Notes: generated from the sequence alone by a model not told the origin. A stretch of DNA of 64,000 nt from Bacteroidota bacterium (GCA_016711825.1 JADJSG010000003.1:186001-250000); one strand, 5' to 3'. Counted from the first letter of the stretch, positions 51,263-60,856 are shown. Made by a program: numbers and translations.

Positions 51263-52108
51263 ATGAAAAAAATAATAATCGCTTCCATTTTAATCCTTTC
51301 ATTTCAAAGTATGCAGGCGCAAGAACGTGCGAGTAAACTTATGCTTGTTAAAGGACAAAAAATAAAAATAAAATCAATTGATACCTCTGATATAAAACAA
51401 AAAAGAGGCGAGGAGTCGATGGATATGAAAACCTTATCGAATGCTGAAACTGAAATGGTGGTACTTGAAGTAAAAGAAAACGGATATTTAGCCACTACAT
51501 CCCTCAAAAAAATCAATGTTGACTTTGAAGGGTTTGGTCAAAAAATGCAGTACGACAGTGAGAATCCTGGCAAACAGGAAGGGATGATGGCTGAGCAATT
51601 AAAAAATGCAATCAATAAATTAGATACGATTCAACTTGATTTTGAAGGAAAAAAAATAGAAGATGAAGAAGGAGATGATCCAAAAAAAGGACGTGGTAAA
51701 GGGGGTAGAGGAGGTATGATGCGAATGATGAACCAGGCAGGTACCAATGTTGAAAATGCATTTTTACTTATTCCTGCTGAAGCAAAAGAAGGCAATGGTT
51801 GGAAAAAAGATGCGACCAAAGATGGTATGAGAACCCAAACCATTTATTTTGTTGAAAAAATAGATGGACCCATTGCAATCGTTTCCTTCAAGAAAAAAAC
51901 CAAAGGAACCATTACTCGTTCTGGTGGACAAGGCGGTGAGATGAAAATCGAATCCGATAATTTGTCAAACGGAATGATTACAGTTGATATGACAAGCGGT
52001 GTGGTAAAATCTTATACCGAAACCACCAATACCAATTCCAAAACCAATATGATGGGGCAAGACATGCCATCTACAGGCACTGTTATAAGTCATATCGTGT
52101 TTGAATAA
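51263..52108 (+). CDS. Secreted protein, DUF6263-like
   Basis: A 281-residue protein with a signal peptide (about residues 1-19, SMQAQ). The mature part has two similar beta-rich halves with ETEMVVLEVKENGYLATTSL and RTQTIYFVEKIDGPIAIVSF, separated by a low-complexity basic/Gly segment (EDEEGDDPKKGRGKGGRGG). The layout matches Bacteroidota DUF6263-like proteins, but I cannot be certain. A separate transcript from dapA is likely, given the 29-base gap and leader. Function unknown. Confidence 0.72.
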   Translation: MKKIIIASILILSFQSMQAQERASKLMLVKGQKIKIKSIDTSDIKQKRGEESMDMKTLSNAETEMVVLEVKENGYLATTSLKKINVDFEGFGQKMQYDSENPGKQEGMMAEQLKNAINKLDTIQLDFEGKKIEDEEGDDPKKGRGKGGRGGMMRMMNQAGTNVENAFLLIPAEAKEGNGWKKDATKDGMRTQTIYFVEKIDGPIAIVSFKKKTKGTITRSGGQGGEMKIESDNLSNGMITVDMTSGVVKSYTETTNTNSKTNMMGQDMPSTGTVISHIVFE

Positions 52109-52169
52109 TATTGGCAATTTTTTTTAAAACTCTTGGAAAATCCATGCTTCTTGCACTGCTAAACAAGTC

Positions 52170-52901
52170 TTAAATAGATTTTGTATTTGATGAATGTTGA
52201 AGCAATCGGTTTAGTTCACCTATCTCCGTGGCATTTAATAATCGCCACTTGCCTGTTGGTAATTTATCTAATTTAATATTCATTATCCTCACCCGAGTCA
52301 AGGAAGTGACATCATAACCTAAATATTCACACATTCGTCTGATTTGGCGGTTAAGCCCTTGTGTGAGAACAATACTGAACTTTTTACCACTCAATGCATA
52401 CACTTTACACTTCAGGGTTTGGGTTCCCAAAATAGGGACTCCATTGGCCATTTTAGTAATAAATTCAGGTGTAATCGCCTTATTGACCGTTACAATATAT
52501 TCTTTATCATGTTTATTACCAGCACGCAATATTTTATTCACAATATCACCATCATCAGTGAGTAATAATAAACCTTCTGAGTCCTTATCGAGTCGGCCCA
52601 CCGGAAATATTCGTTTAGGATAATTGATATACGAAATCACATTGCTTTTATCTTGTGTATCTGTTGTGGTGGTAATGCCTACTGGTTTATTGAGAATTAT
52701 ATAAGTAGAAAGCGATTTTTTCTTTTTCAATAATTCATCATCTACATATACTTTATCATTTTCTGTCACTTTTGATGTAGGCAATGCAATACTATCATTA
52801 ATCATTACCCTACATTGAGCTATCATAGCATCTGCTTCACGACGTGAACAATACCCCGTCCTGCTGATATATTTATTGATTGGAATAGCTTGATGACTCA
52901 T
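52170..52901 (-). CDS. rluF: 23S rRNA pseudouridine synthase RluF-type
   Basis: A 243-residue RsuA/RluB/RluF-family enzyme. The N-terminal S4 domain reads INKYISRTGYCSRREADAMI; the catalytic domain has YIILNKPVGITTT, RIFPVGRLDKDSEGLLLLTDDG with the catalytic Asp in GRLDKDS, LRAGNKHDKEYIVTV and GLNRQIRRMCEYLGYDV. RluF makes pseudouridine 2604 (and 2605) in 23S rRNA. The RluF assignment over RluB rests on the short form and the KHDKEY/RQIRRM pattern. It converges on the DUF6263-like gene. Confidence 0.9.
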   Translation of the reverse strand: MSHQAIPINKYISRTGYCSRREADAMIAQCRVMINDSIALPTSKVTENDKVYVDDELLKKKKSLSTYIILNKPVGITTTTDTQDKSNVISYINYPKRIFPVGRLDKDSEGLLLLTDDGDIVNKILRAGNKHDKEYIVTVNKAITPEFITKMANGVPILGTQTLKCKVYALSGKKFSIVLTQGLNRQIRRMCEYLGYDVTSLTRVRIMNIKLDKLPTGKWRLLNATEIGELNRLLQHSSNTKSI

Positions 52902-53120
52902 TTAAATGCAATATTAATCTTTTACCTCGGATTTTATAGTTGCAATTCCATGTGATTCCCCTAAGCAATTGAAAGAATCTGATTTGCAACTGTTTTGGCT
53001 CTTTTGGTTCTCACTACAAAATAGGGGTTTATGCTAAAGTAAAATATTGAATTTTAAAGAAGGTTTGAATCTTGAAAAAAAATCAACTGAATCACATTTT
53101 TTTCTAATACTGTTTTCCTT

Positions 53121-53128
53121 TACTTTTG
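53121..53128 (+). promoter_or_regulatory. Putative -7 element (TACTTTTG) of icd
   Basis: Match to TAnnTTTG, 37 bases before the ATG at 53166. Confidence 0.4.
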
Positions 53129-53165
53129 CGCGAATTTTTAAAACAACCCATTTAAAATATATACT

Positions 53166-54431
53166 ATGACAGCAGCAAAAATCACGATGAACCAAGGCAT
53201 TCTTCAAGTTCCTGACCAACCTATAATTCCTTTTATAGAAGGAGATGGTATTGGCCCCGATATCTGGAAAGCAAGTGTACGTGTTTTTGATGCAGCAGTG
53301 CAAAAAGCTTATAATGGTAAAAGAAAAATTCATTGGCTTGAAGTGCTGGCAGGTGAAAAAGCCTTTAATCAAACAGGATCATGGATGCCAGAAGCTACTA
53401 TGCAAGCTTTTAAAGATTATTTACTTTCAATCAAAGGCCCCCTTACAACCCCTGTAGGTGGCGGTATTCGTAGTTTAAATGTAGCCCTTCGACAAGAACT
53501 TGATTTATATGTTTGTTTACGTCCTGTGCATTATTTCGAAGGAACTCCATCACCAATGTGGCATCCCGAAAAAGTTAATATGGTGATTTTTAGAGAAAAT
53601 ACAGAAGATATTTACGCAGGTATCGAATATATGACCGGAACCCCCGAAGCAAAAAAACTCCTCGATTTTTTACAAAATGAAATGGGGGTTAAAAACATCC
53701 GTTTCCCAGAAACCACTTCTTTAGGCATCAAACCTGTCAGTAAAGATGGTAGTGAACGTCTCATTAGGGCTTCTATCAAATATGCAATCGATCATAAAAT
53801 GCCAAGTGTAACCATTGTACACAAAGGCAATATAATGAAATTCACGGAAGGTGCTTTCAAAAACTGGGGTTATGAACTGGCAGAAAGAGAATTTGGAGAA
53901 TATGTGTACACCTGGACCCAATGGGAACAAACAAAAAAAGAATATGGCGAAGCAGTAGCCAATGAAGAAATGAAAGTAGCAAGTATCGGTGGACGAGTGA
54001 TTATCAAAGATGCTATTGCGGACAACTTCCTACAGCAAGCCTTATTAGCCCCGCAAGATTATAGTGTGATTGCAACCCTAAACCTCAATGGCGATTATAT
54101 CAGCGATGCATTAGCAGCCCAGGTAGGAGGTATCGGCATCGCACCAGGAGCCAATATTAATTACCTTACAGGACATGCAGTGTTTGAGGCCACCCACGGC
54201 ACTGCACCTCGATTTGCAAACACCAATACCATGAACCCTTCTTCAGTTATATTGAGCGGCGTAATGATGCTTGAATATATGGGATGGCATGAAGCAGCAG
54301 AAGCCATTACCCATGCAGTTGGCAAAGCCATTAAAAATAAAAAAGTGACCATTGATTTTCACAAATTGATGAAAGAGGCTACATTACTCAAAACAAGCGA
54401 GTTTGCGGATGAAATTATTTTAAATTTGTAG
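53166..54431 (+). CDS. icd: Isocitrate dehydrogenase (NADP)
   Basis: Oxidatively decarboxylates isocitrate to 2-oxoglutarate in the TCA cycle. 421 residues, the dimeric bacterial type: FIEGDGIGPDIWKA, LKGPLTTPVGGGIRSLNVALR (cut here in two parts: KGPLTTPVGGG and RSLNVALRQ), FRENTEDIYAGIEY, TIVHKGNIMKFTEGAF and GANINYLTGHAVFEATHGTAP near the C-terminus with the metal Asp in NGDYISDALAAQ. The phosphorylatable Ser lies in RSLNVALRQ. Single gene followed by a DUF1905 gene at 15 bases. Confidence 0.96.
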   Translation: MTAAKITMNQGILQVPDQPIIPFIEGDGIGPDIWKASVRVFDAAVQKAYNGKRKIHWLEVLAGEKAFNQTGSWMPEATMQAFKDYLLSIKGPLTTPVGGGIRSLNVALRQELDLYVCLRPVHYFEGTPSPMWHPEKVNMVIFRENTEDIYAGIEYMTGTPEAKKLLDFLQNEMGVKNIRFPETTSLGIKPVSKDGSERLIRASIKYAIDHKMPSVTIVHKGNIMKFTEGAFKNWGYELAEREFGEYVYTWTQWEQTKKEYGEAVANEEMKVASIGGRVIIKDAIADNFLQQALLAPQDYSVIATLNLNGDYISDALAAQVGGIGIAPGANINYLTGHAVFEATHGTAPRFANTNTMNPSSVILSGVMMLEYMGWHEAAEAITHAVGKAIKNKKVTIDFHKLMKEATLLKTSEFADEIILNL

Positions 54432-54446
54432 TCATGTTATAAAACA

Positions 54447-54950
54447 ATGATTCAGTTTAAAGTTACCATTGAACAGTTTGGGCAACAAGGCGAAAAAACA
54501 GGCTGGACCTATTTTTTAATCCCAAATGAATTAGCCAGTCAACTCAACCCAGGTGTAAAAAAATCTTATCGGGTGAAGGGAACACTCGATCAAATACCTA
54601 TTGCTGGTATCGCCATCATTCCCATGGGTGAAGGCGATTTTATCATGCCATTAAATGCAACGCTTCGTAAAAAAATCGGCAAGAAAAAAAATGATAATCT
54701 AGTTGTAAAACTAGCTATCGACACTTCAATCTATCAGTTGAATGAAGCAATGATGGAATGCCTGCAGGATGAACCCGAAGCCTATCAATACTTTCTTTCA
54801 TTTCCCCGCTCACACCAAAATTATTACAGCAAATGGGTAGAATCTGCTAAAACTACTGTCACCCAAGCTAAACGTATTGCCCAAATCATAGAAGCTATGT
54901 ATCTCAAACAATCTTTTGCTGAAATGCTAAAGTCGGGTAAAAAATCGTAA
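54447..54950 (+). CDS. DUF1905/YdeI (OmpD-associated) family protein
   Basis: A 167-residue soluble protein with two parts: an N-terminal DUF1905 barrel (KTGWTYFLIPNELASQL, YRVKGTLDQIPIAGIAIIPMGEGDFIMPLN, given in pieces) and a C-terminal helical YdeI/OmpD-associated part (AYQYFLSFPRSHQNYYSKWV, AKTTVTQAKRIAQIIEAM). The latter region carries a bacteriocin-protection-like signature. It follows icd by 15 bases and may be read from the same transcript. Function unproven. Confidence 0.85.
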   Translation: MIQFKVTIEQFGQQGEKTGWTYFLIPNELASQLNPGVKKSYRVKGTLDQIPIAGIAIIPMGEGDFIMPLNATLRKKIGKKKNDNLVVKLAIDTSIYQLNEAMMECLQDEPEAYQYFLSFPRSHQNYYSKWVESAKTTVTQAKRIAQIIEAMYLKQSFAEMLKSGKKS

Positions 54951-55078
54951 GTAGATTAAAAAGCAATTTTGACCAGTTTCTCTTCATTTTATACCATATT
55001 CTGTTTAAAAGTAACCACTTTCTAAAAAAATGAGATTTAAAGAGAGCAATTTCTAATTTTGAGAAAATTTAACAAAAT

Positions 55079-57847
55079 ATGAAATTCACTTTATCGTTTA
55101 CAGTATTGCTTACTTTCTTATTGACCTCTTTTGGGACGATGGCACAAGTGCCCCAATTGTTTAATTACCAAGGCATTGCCCGGGATGCAGCTGGAAATCC
55201 ATTGAGCAATCAATCTTTGTCACTTAAACTTGCGGTATTGCCCACGTCCGATGCGGTATTGCCCGAATATGAAGAAACCCAGCAAGTACGTACCAACGAG
55301 TTTGGCTTATATTCATTGCAAATTGGCAATGGTACTCCATTATCCGGCGCCATGAAAACCGTTAAATGGGAAACAGGCAATAAGTATATCAAAGTGTCTA
55401 TTGACCCTACAGGAGGCAATCAATATATAGATGCTGGCACTAACCAATTGCTTTCTGTACCCTATGCCATCTATGCCGATAAATCAGGTAGTACAAATGA
55501 AAAGGAAAATGACAAAACCCGTGCAGGTGCCGTATCTACTTCTGCCGCAGGTACTGGTACTGTCAATTTCCTTACAAAATTTACCGCTGCTAATACCATT
55601 TTCAATTCTCAAATATTTGATAATGGTACCAATATTGGTATTGGTACAACCACTCCAGCAGCGAAATTGCATTTGAGAACAACGACTGGAAATGTAGAAC
55701 ATATACGTATGCAAAATACCAATGCAACTGGTTTTGGAAAGTTTTTGATGCATAATGACAATGTCTCAAACTATGCAACGTTTACAAAATATGGAAGTGC
55801 ATTTGTAGGTGGTGTATCTGGTATCACTACTCAATATCCCTTTGCCAATATGCTGGCTTTTGGCAATAATGTAGGTCCTTTTATGTTGTCAAACAATGGC
55901 AATGTCGGTATAGCAATAATTACAGGTGGCACCACCAATATGAAATTTAATGCCAACCAAACAACTGGTTATTTAGGCTTGGGCGGAAATGCTTTACCTG
56001 CCGCAAAGGTGCATTTCAATACAGCTACTGCCAACGATACTATTAAATTTACCAATTCCACCACAGGTCATACCGCCTTAGATGGTACTGAAATCAGAAC
56101 TGTAGGGAATACAGCTAATATTATCAATCGGGAAAATAGCACCCTCAATTTGGGCACTTTTGACACTGCTCGTATTACAGTTTTAGGCAACGGCAATGTG
56201 GGTGTTGGGGTTACTACGCCTACTACCAAGCTTGATGTGAATGGAACCTTACGAATCCGAGGAGGCTTACCTCAAGCGGGTTATGTACTGACTTCAGATG
56301 CTTTAGGAAATGCCAGCTGGCAAGTGCCTGGCGGTTCACCTGGTATATTTCCAGGTACAGCCAAAGGAAATACCCCCTATTGGAATGATACCATTTGGGT
56401 AAACAATAGCAACAATTTATACAACAATGGATCCAAAGTGGGTATAGGTACCAATGCGCCTGCACAATTATTTAGTATCAAAAATAAATTGATGGTAGAT
56501 AGCAATGGTGCACTCAAATTAGGAGCAGGAGCCATGTTGCCGAACACGCCGTTTAGTGTAAATAATAGAATGATGGTGGATAGTAATGGGACCATAAAAA
56601 TGGCACTTGATTCTAATAAAGTATGTATCGATGTTTCTGCTTGCAATGATGACTTTGGCTATATTAAACTTTTAAAAGGAAGTTCAACTGGTCAGCAAGG
56701 CTTAAGTTATGGCAATAATGGTCTTTTGGGAAATTCAGAATTTATTTTTAAAGATTCTGCTGGTTTTCCATATCTATACATTTCTGATGCTGGTAATAGC
56801 AGTAGCAATGGAACGATGCTACTAACAGGGAATTTTTATTCTGATTCACTTATTACAACGCGACTTGATGCTCAAATTGGTCATTTTGGCGATTTATTTG
56901 TTGATTCTTTTAGGGTAACTCAAAACCTTTTTAGTGGTGGAATTAATACCTTTTATAATTTATACAATGCCGAACCAGTAGTTACAATTAAAGGCCAATC
57001 ATTATTTGGGGATCCAATACTCAATGGAATTATGCGAGTAGAAACATCTGCAAGTGATCCCACTGATAATCTAACAGGAGTTATTGTGAATATCACACCT
57101 GATACTACCCAAACCAAAGGAACCGGTATACAAACAGATGGTTGTAAAGTAGGCCTTATTGCCAATGCCTTTAACAATGGCTCTTCGGCATTGACCCATG
57201 CCATAGAAGCTACTGCAAGCAATAACGGATCAAATACGGGTCTATTGGTAAAAGCAAGAAACAGAGGTACCGTTTCAGGAACCAAAACGGCTATCAATGC
57301 ACAAGCAACGGGTGGTTCTGTAAACAATGCTGCATTGATGACTGGTGATGTTACCATTACAGGCAATTTGTCAAAAGGCGGTGGTACCTTTAAAATTGAT
57401 CACCCGCAAGATCCTGAAAACAAATACCTGATCCATAGTTTTGTAGAAAGCCCTGATATGATGAATGTGTACAATGGCAATATAGTTTCTGATGCAAATG
57501 GGGTGGCTGTAGTATCATTACCTTCTTATTTTGAAGCCGAAAACAAAGATTTCAAATACCAATTAACCGTTCTTGATAACAGTGCCGATTTTGTAATGGC
57601 TAAAGTAAGTAAAAAAATAAACAACAATACCTTTGAAATCAAAACCTCTAAACCCAATGTAGAAGTAAGTTGGCAGGTAACTGGCGTAAGAAAAGACAAA
57701 TGGGCTGACGCACATCGTGTAGTACCTGAACTGGAGAAAGAAGCTCGTTACAAAGGCAGTTATCTACATCCTGAACTCTATGGTAAATCTGTAGAAGAAG
57801 GTATTTTGATACAAATGGGTAATGAAGGCGAAAGTGATAAAAAATAA
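55079..57847 (+). CDS. Large secreted beta-rich surface protein
   Basis: A 922-residue protein with a signal peptide (to about residue 22, GTMAQ). The N-terminus reads QLFNYQGIARDAAGNPLSNQ, found in many Bacteroidota surface proteins with tail-fibre-like organisation, ending LLSVPYAIYADKSG. The middle (150-740) is Gly/Asn/Thr-rich with recurrent (V/I)GIGT(T/N)TPAAKL- and NVGIA-type turns, a beta-helix or fibre-like pattern. The C-terminal ~150 residues (KIDHPQDPENKYLIHSFVES, VYNGNIVSDANGVA, KPNVEVSWQVTG) form a conserved terminal module. No T9SS sorting domain is visible, so its export route beyond the periplasm is unclear. Confidence 0.82.
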   Translation: MKFTLSFTVLLTFLLTSFGTMAQVPQLFNYQGIARDAAGNPLSNQSLSLKLAVLPTSDAVLPEYEETQQVRTNEFGLYSLQIGNGTPLSGAMKTVKWETGNKYIKVSIDPTGGNQYIDAGTNQLLSVPYAIYADKSGSTNEKENDKTRAGAVSTSAAGTGTVNFLTKFTAANTIFNSQIFDNGTNIGIGTTTPAAKLHLRTTTGNVEHIRMQNTNATGFGKFLMHNDNVSNYATFTKYGSAFVGGVSGITTQYPFANMLAFGNNVGPFMLSNNGNVGIAIITGGTTNMKFNANQTTGYLGLGGNALPAAKVHFNTATANDTIKFTNSTTGHTALDGTEIRTVGNTANIINRENSTLNLGTFDTARITVLGNGNVGVGVTTPTTKLDVNGTLRIRGGLPQAGYVLTSDALGNASWQVPGGSPGIFPGTAKGNTPYWNDTIWVNNSNNLYNNGSKVGIGTNAPAQLFSIKNKLMVDSNGALKLGAGAMLPNTPFSVNNRMMVDSNGTIKMALDSNKVCIDVSACNDDFGYIKLLKGSSTGQQGLSYGNNGLLGNSEFIFKDSAGFPYLYISDAGNSSSNGTMLLTGNFYSDSLITTRLDAQIGHFGDLFVDSFRVTQNLFSGGINTFYNLYNAEPVVTIKGQSLFGDPILNGIMRVETSASDPTDNLTGVIVNITPDTTQTKGTGIQTDGCKVGLIANAFNNGSSALTHAIEATASNNGSNTGLLVKARNRGTVSGTKTAINAQATGGSVNNAALMTGDVTITGNLSKGGGTFKIDHPQDPENKYLIHSFVESPDMMNVYNGNIVSDANGVAVVSLPSYFEAENKDFKYQLTVLDNSADFVMAKVSKKINNNTFEIKTSKPNVEVSWQVTGVRKDKWADAHRVVPELEKEARYKGSYLHPELYGKSVEEGILIQMGNEGESDKK

Positions 57848-57924
57848 TATCCTTACTTCAAATGTATTTGACTTCACCCACAAATGATTTGCTAAATTAG
57901 TCATCGCAATACCGCTTTCTTTTT

Positions 57925-57932
57925 TACATTTG
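57925..57932 (+). promoter_or_regulatory. Putative -7 element (TACATTTG) of the hydroxyacyl-CoA dehydrogenase gene
   Basis: Match to TAnnTTTG, 23 bases before the ATG at 57956. Confidence 0.4.
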
Positions 57933-57955
57933 TCAAATATATTTTAATACTTATT

Positions 57956-59095
57956 ATGACAATAGGAATCATCGGATGTGGCACCATGGGGGCTGGTATT
58001 GCGCAAGTTGCTGCCACCTATGGCAACAAAGTAGTGGTAGTAGATACCAATGAAATGGCCTTAATTCAAGCGTCTCAACGGATGACCAATACCATTGAGA
58101 AATTGATAGCAAAAGGCAAGATGACAGAAGAAGCAGGAAATGCTTTGCTACAACAAATAACATGGACTCATCAGCAAGATGCACTGGCTGAATCAAACAT
58201 GGTAATAGAAGCCATCGTTGAAAATGTGAGCATCAAACAAGCACTTTTCTCTAGTATTGAAACGATTGTGAACGATACTTGTATTTTGGCATCCAATACT
58301 TCTTCCCTGTCGATTACATCGATAGCATCGGCATGCAAAAATCCAACAAGGGTAATTGGGATTCATTTTTTTAATCCAGCCGCATTGATGGAACTTGTAG
58401 AGATTATCCCCGCACTACAAACCAGCAGCGAAACAACAGTACGCGCTAAAAGCATTATCGACAGCTGGAACAAAAAAACAGTCTTGGCAAAAGATACCCC
58501 TGGATTTATAGTGAATCGAATTGCCAGACCCTTTTATAGTGAGGCAATTCGTTTGTATGAAGAGGGTATAGCAGGTATTGAAACCATTGATTATGCCTTA
58601 AAAACCTTCGGTGGATTTAAAATGGGGCCTTTTGAACTGATGGATCTGATTGGTCATGATGTAAACTATACCGTAACCGAAACAGTATGGAAATCGTTTT
58701 ATTATGATTCAAAATACATCCCATCATTTACCCAAAAAAGATTGGTTGAAGCATGTTGGTTTGGTCGGAAATCAGGAAGGGGCTTTTATGATTACTCAGA
58801 AAATGCTATCAGTCAGGAGCCGAATATTGACGTAACCCTTTGCAATGACATTCTACTAAGAGTATTGGTGATGTTGATCAATGAAGCCGCACACGCATTG
58901 TATTTAAACGTTGCTTCGAAAGATGATATTGAATTAGCTATGACCAAAGGGGTTAATTATCCAAAAGGTTTGTTGCAATGGGCTAATGATATTGGCATTG
59001 AAAATGTCGTTAATAAATTAGATGAGCTTTACAATCTTTATCATGAAGAACGTTATAAATGCTCACCCATACTTAGAAAAATAATTCAATTCTAA
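57956..59095 (+). CDS. 3-hydroxyacyl-CoA dehydrogenase (PaaH/Hbd type)
   Basis: A 379-residue NAD-dependent dehydrogenase. Rossmann domain: TIGIIGCGTMGAGIAQVAA with GxGxxG, Asp34-type acidic residue after VVVVDTN, and catalytic Glu/His region SNTSSLSITSIA and IGIHFFNPAALMELVEII. The C-terminal 3HCDH domains read DTPGFIVNRIARPF, GGFKMGPFELMDLIG and GFYDYSENA, with a second shorter repeat (AMTKGVNYPKGLLQW). The size and two C-terminal domains fit PaaH/PaaC (3-hydroxyadipyl-CoA) or fatty-acid 3-hydroxybutyryl-CoA enzymes. The PaaY-like neighbour favours the phenylacetate pathway. Confidence 0.88.
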   Translation: MTIGIIGCGTMGAGIAQVAATYGNKVVVVDTNEMALIQASQRMTNTIEKLIAKGKMTEEAGNALLQQITWTHQQDALAESNMVIEAIVENVSIKQALFSSIETIVNDTCILASNTSSLSITSIASACKNPTRVIGIHFFNPAALMELVEIIPALQTSSETTVRAKSIIDSWNKKTVLAKDTPGFIVNRIARPFYSEAIRLYEEGIAGIETIDYALKTFGGFKMGPFELMDLIGHDVNYTVTETVWKSFYYDSKYIPSFTQKRLVEACWFGRKSGRGFYDYSENAISQEPNIDVTLCNDILLRVLVMLINEAAHALYLNVASKDDIELAMTKGVNYPKGLLQWANDIGIENVVNKLDELYNLYHEERYKCSPILRKIIQF

Positions 59096-59167
59096 TCACT
59101 ACACCTTTTCCTGATATACCTTAATTCACTCTCTCAATATCTTATTAATTATTTAAATCATTACCCT

Positions 59168-59767
59168 ATGGTCTATTCCTATAAAAATATCATCCCCATC
59201 ATACACCCAAGTGCATTTATACATCCTCAGGCTGTGGTAACCGGTGATGTAGTCATCGGAAAAGATGTTTATATAGGGCCTGGAGCCGCTATCAGAGGAG
59301 ATTTTGGCAAAATCATCATCGAATCGGGGTGCAATGTGCAAGAAAATTGCACCATTCATATGTTTCCGGGTGTCACAGTTTTGCTGAAAGAAAATGCACA
59401 TATTGGACATGGAGCCATCATTCATGGCGCCACTATTGGCAAAAATTGTTTGGTTGGGATGAATGCTGTTTTGATGGATGATGTAATATTAGGTGACGAA
59501 TGTATTGTAGGCGCTTTATCGTTTATCAAAGCAAAAGAAATAATTCCTTCTAGGAGTTTAGTAGCGGGTAACCCTGCAAAAATCATCAAAGAAGTAAGTG
59601 ACGAAATGATATCATGGAAAACACAAGGCACCCAAATTTATCAACAGTTAGCACGTGATTGTCATACTGATTTGATTGCCTGTGAGCCACTTCGAGAATT
59701 TACTACTCAGCAATCCAATGTGAATATTGAATACAGCATTTGGAAAGATTTTAATCAAAATAAATAA
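59168..59767 (+). CDS. Hexapeptide-repeat acyltransferase/thioesterase-like protein (PaaY/gamma-CA fold)
   Basis: A 199-residue left-handed beta-helix protein: IHPQAVVTGDVVIGKDVYIG, GAAIRGDFGKIIIESGCNVQ, HMFPGVTVLLKENAHIGHG, HGATIGKNCLVGMNAVLMD, with the metal-binding His set typical of gamma-carbonic-anhydrase-like proteins (GHGAIIHG). PaaY removes aberrant CoA esters in phenylacetate degradation. It lies 72 bases after the dehydrogenase gene. No PaaABCDE oxygenase genes are in the window, so the pathway assignment is by analogy only. Confidence 0.85.
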   Translation: MVYSYKNIIPIIHPSAFIHPQAVVTGDVVIGKDVYIGPGAAIRGDFGKIIIESGCNVQENCTIHMFPGVTVLLKENAHIGHGAIIHGATIGKNCLVGMNAVLMDDVILGDECIVGALSFIKAKEIIPSRSLVAGNPAKIIKEVSDEMISWKTQGTQIYQQLARDCHTDLIACEPLREFTTQQSNVNIEYSIWKDFNQNK

Positions 59768-59881
59768 ACCAAACTAATTGATTATCAATATTTTATATCG
59801 TTTTATCAAAGTTTAATACTAATAGTATTTCAATATAAATAATGATATGAATAACTTACTCTTTTAAAAAATGAATTTCTC

Positions 59882-60748
59882 ATGTTCAGCAAAGCTTACA
59901 ACATAGCCAATAAATTTACCCATCCATTCATTATTGTTTTACGAACGGAAGATGGGCATTTAGAAGGTGGGCTGGGCTCGTTTATTGTACTCAATGATGA
60001 AGGTTGGTGTATGACTGCTGCCCATAATTTTGGGGTTGCTTTTACCTTTAATCAGCATCAGCAAGAAAGACTGGCTTATGAAAAACAAAAAAGCCATTTG
60101 TCTGAACAAGCTCAACAAGATAGTCAAACACCCTCAACGCAGGGGATGAAAAATCCCAAATGGCTTACTCACTTTGCTTTATTATTGGGAGGGCAATCCA
60201 TCCCAATACTTCAAAATTTCATTTATGGAGAACATGATATTGCTTTTTTTCAAATAGATCCGAAAGGATTTTCAACCCAAACGGTATATCCTAAAATTAA
60301 AAGCTCTACAGCAATTACACCGGGCACCAGTTTATGTAAATTAGGGTTCCCTTTTGTTGAGGTTAATCCTACTTTTGATATGCATACAGCTACATTTGGT
60401 TTATCACCCCAATTATTGCCTATCCCATTATTTCCTATTGAAGGGATCTATACACGCAATATTTTACGTGGAATGACTCAAGACGGATCAATGGATATTT
60501 TGTTTATTGAAACTTCCTCTCCAGGTTTGAAAGGTCAAAGTGGAGGCCCTATATTTGACATAGAAGGCAATATCTATGCAGTTCAATCACAAAACGCAAC
60601 CCTGCCTTTGGGTTTTAAAGGTACGGTGATATCGAATGGTATTGCTGTGGAGGAAAATCAGTTTTTCAATGTTGGTATGGGCGTGCATCCGGCAACCCTT
60701 GAAATCTTGCTCAATAAACATCATATCAAGTATGCTATCGCACCCTAA
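59882..60748 (+). CDS. Cytoplasmic trypsin-like serine protease
   Basis: A 288-residue protease with the complete triad: His48 in GWCMTAAHNFG, Asp119 in EHDIAFFQI and Ser220 in GLKGQSGGPIFD. There is no signal peptide, so it should act inside the cell, unusual for this fold. An acidic/Gln insertion (residues about 55-95) separates His from Asp. No PDZ or other domain follows. It lies alone between a PaaY-like gene and a hairpin cluster. Its target could be a regulatory protein or a phage/stress factor; this is speculation. A second trypsin-type gene, probably secreted, is at 2848. Confidence 0.85.
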   Translation: MFSKAYNIANKFTHPFIIVLRTEDGHLEGGLGSFIVLNDEGWCMTAAHNFGVAFTFNQHQQERLAYEKQKSHLSEQAQQDSQTPSTQGMKNPKWLTHFALLLGGQSIPILQNFIYGEHDIAFFQIDPKGFSTQTVYPKIKSSTAITPGTSLCKLGFPFVEVNPTFDMHTATFGLSPQLLPIPLFPIEGIYTRNILRGMTQDGSMDILFIETSSPGLKGQSGGPIFDIEGNIYAVQSQNATLPLGFKGTVISNGIAVEENQFFNVGMGVHPATLEILLNKHHIKYAIAP

Positions 60749-60788
60749 ATATATGCTTGTCATGTATTATTTGTAAAACGACTCTCAT

Positions 60789-60856
60789 CGAAGGCTGCGC
60801 CTTCGTATGCTTTATGTTCCCTGTTTGCCACAGGCAAGTTGATAGCCTTGGGCTAT
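60789..60856. repeat. Three consecutive short hairpins
   Basis: CGAAGGC-TGC-GCCTTCG (60789-60805), TTGCC-ACA-GGCAA (60825-60837) and ATAGCC-TTG-GGCTAT (60842-60856) follow each other within 68 bases, 40 bases after the protease stop. The first could terminate transcription, but the spaced series resembles REP/REPIN-type units and the left end of the RAYT elements. No transposase is adjacent. Confidence 0.5.
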
